Assembly: GCA_900291925.1 (NCBI GenBank)
Contig: UWYS01000030.1
Location: 301,261 to 365,260, forward strand
Direction of reading: 5' to 3'
Origin: Thecaphora thlaspeos
Lineage: Eukaryota; Basidiomycota; Ustilaginomycetes; Urocystidales; Glomosporiaceae
Length of the DNA stretch: 64,000 bases
The notes beneath the pieces are model-generated. The model did not search any database. It was not told where the DNA came from and was given only the letters and a program-made list of their open reading frames with translations. Positions 63,790 to 64,000 of this stretch are shown one piece after another (the first letter of the stretch is position 1; every line of letters starts with the position of its first letter). The translations under genes were made by a program, and so were the position numbers.

Positions 63790-64000
63790 TTAGGGTTAGG
63801 GTTAGGGTTAGGGTTAGGGTTAGGGTTAGGGTTAGGGTTAGGGTTAGGGTTAGGGTTAGGGTTAGGGTTAGGGTTAGGGTTAGGGTTAGGGTTAGGGTTA
63901 GGGTTAGGGTTAGGGTTAGGGTTAGGGTTAGGGTTAGGGTTAGGGTTAGGGTTAGGGTTAGGGTTAGGGTTAGGGTTAGGGTTAGGGTTAGGGTTAGGGT
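63790..64000 (+). repeat. Telomere, (TTAGGG)35
   Basis: About 35 uninterrupted copies of TTAGGG run to the end of the window, G-rich strand toward the chromosome end, as expected for a right telomere. There are no variant units, so this is likely newly synthesised terminal repeat and not an internal telomere-like tract. Confidence 0.98.

Overview
The window is 64 kb of GC-rich fungal nuclear DNA that ends in a telomere: about 35 perfect TTAGGG copies fill positions 63790-64000, so the right edge is a chromosome end. Compact genes, short GT-AG introns with GTGAGT/GTAAGT/GTACGT donors, long serine/alanine/proline-rich protein insertions and protein families such as the Uds1-domain coiled-coil protein point to a basidiomycete, most likely Ustilaginomycotina. 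The lineage is an inference from gene structure and composition; no marker gene was compared.

Layout, left to right. A 5'-truncated BFR1-like gene (1-1697, +) is followed by 3.9 kb without a recognisable gene. Then come an SDR dehydrogenase with a presequence-like N terminus (5592-7009, +), an adrenodoxin-type ferredoxin (8808-9635, +), cytosolic prolyl-tRNA synthetase (10140-12716, -), a seven-knuckle CCHC protein of the CNBP/Gis2 family with a 5-nt exon (13377-15011, +), a small membrane coiled-coil protein (15431-16372, -), proteasome subunit beta-6 (17190-18303, +) and the APC/C cullin APC2 (18454-21376, -). Next is a 2.8 kb tract (about 21398-24190) almost free of CpG, unlike all surrounding DNA, which runs into the 3' end of a GH128 glycosidase gene (24131-25116, -). 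A nine-exon multi-membrane-span protein (26787-29408, -) follows, then 2.5 kb with little recognisable content, then a lysine/glutamine-rich 3' exon of an otherwise unresolved gene (31897-32133, -).

The right half is dense: aspartate-semialdehyde dehydrogenase (32620-33875, -) divergent from ERV46 (34478-35918, +); DCC1 (36365-37767, +); a four-span membrane protein (37840-39814, -) divergent from THO complex subunit 7 (40504-41658, +); the histone chaperone HIRA/Hir1 (41809-45407, -); a greatly enlarged choline/ethanolamine kinase (47594-51654, +); CTP-dependent diacylglycerol kinase DGK1 (52092-53646, -); and a 2244-residue Uds1 coiled-coil protein (56649-63383, +) whose stop codon lies only about 0.4 kb from the telomere.

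The genes are mostly unrelated housekeeping functions (translation, proteolysis, cell cycle and chromatin, lipid metabolism, secretion), not a pathway cluster. Choline kinase and DGK1 are convergent neighbours and both act in phospholipid synthesis. DCC1, HIRA and APC2 are all chromosome-cycle proteins but are not adjacent in a way that suggests co-regulation. I found no CRISPR array, rRNA or convincing tRNA. The most unusual signals are the CpG-erased island, the micro-exon structure of the zinc-knuckle gene, the near-absence of subtelomeric sequence, and an exon-like coding segment with no proper first exon at 32 kb.
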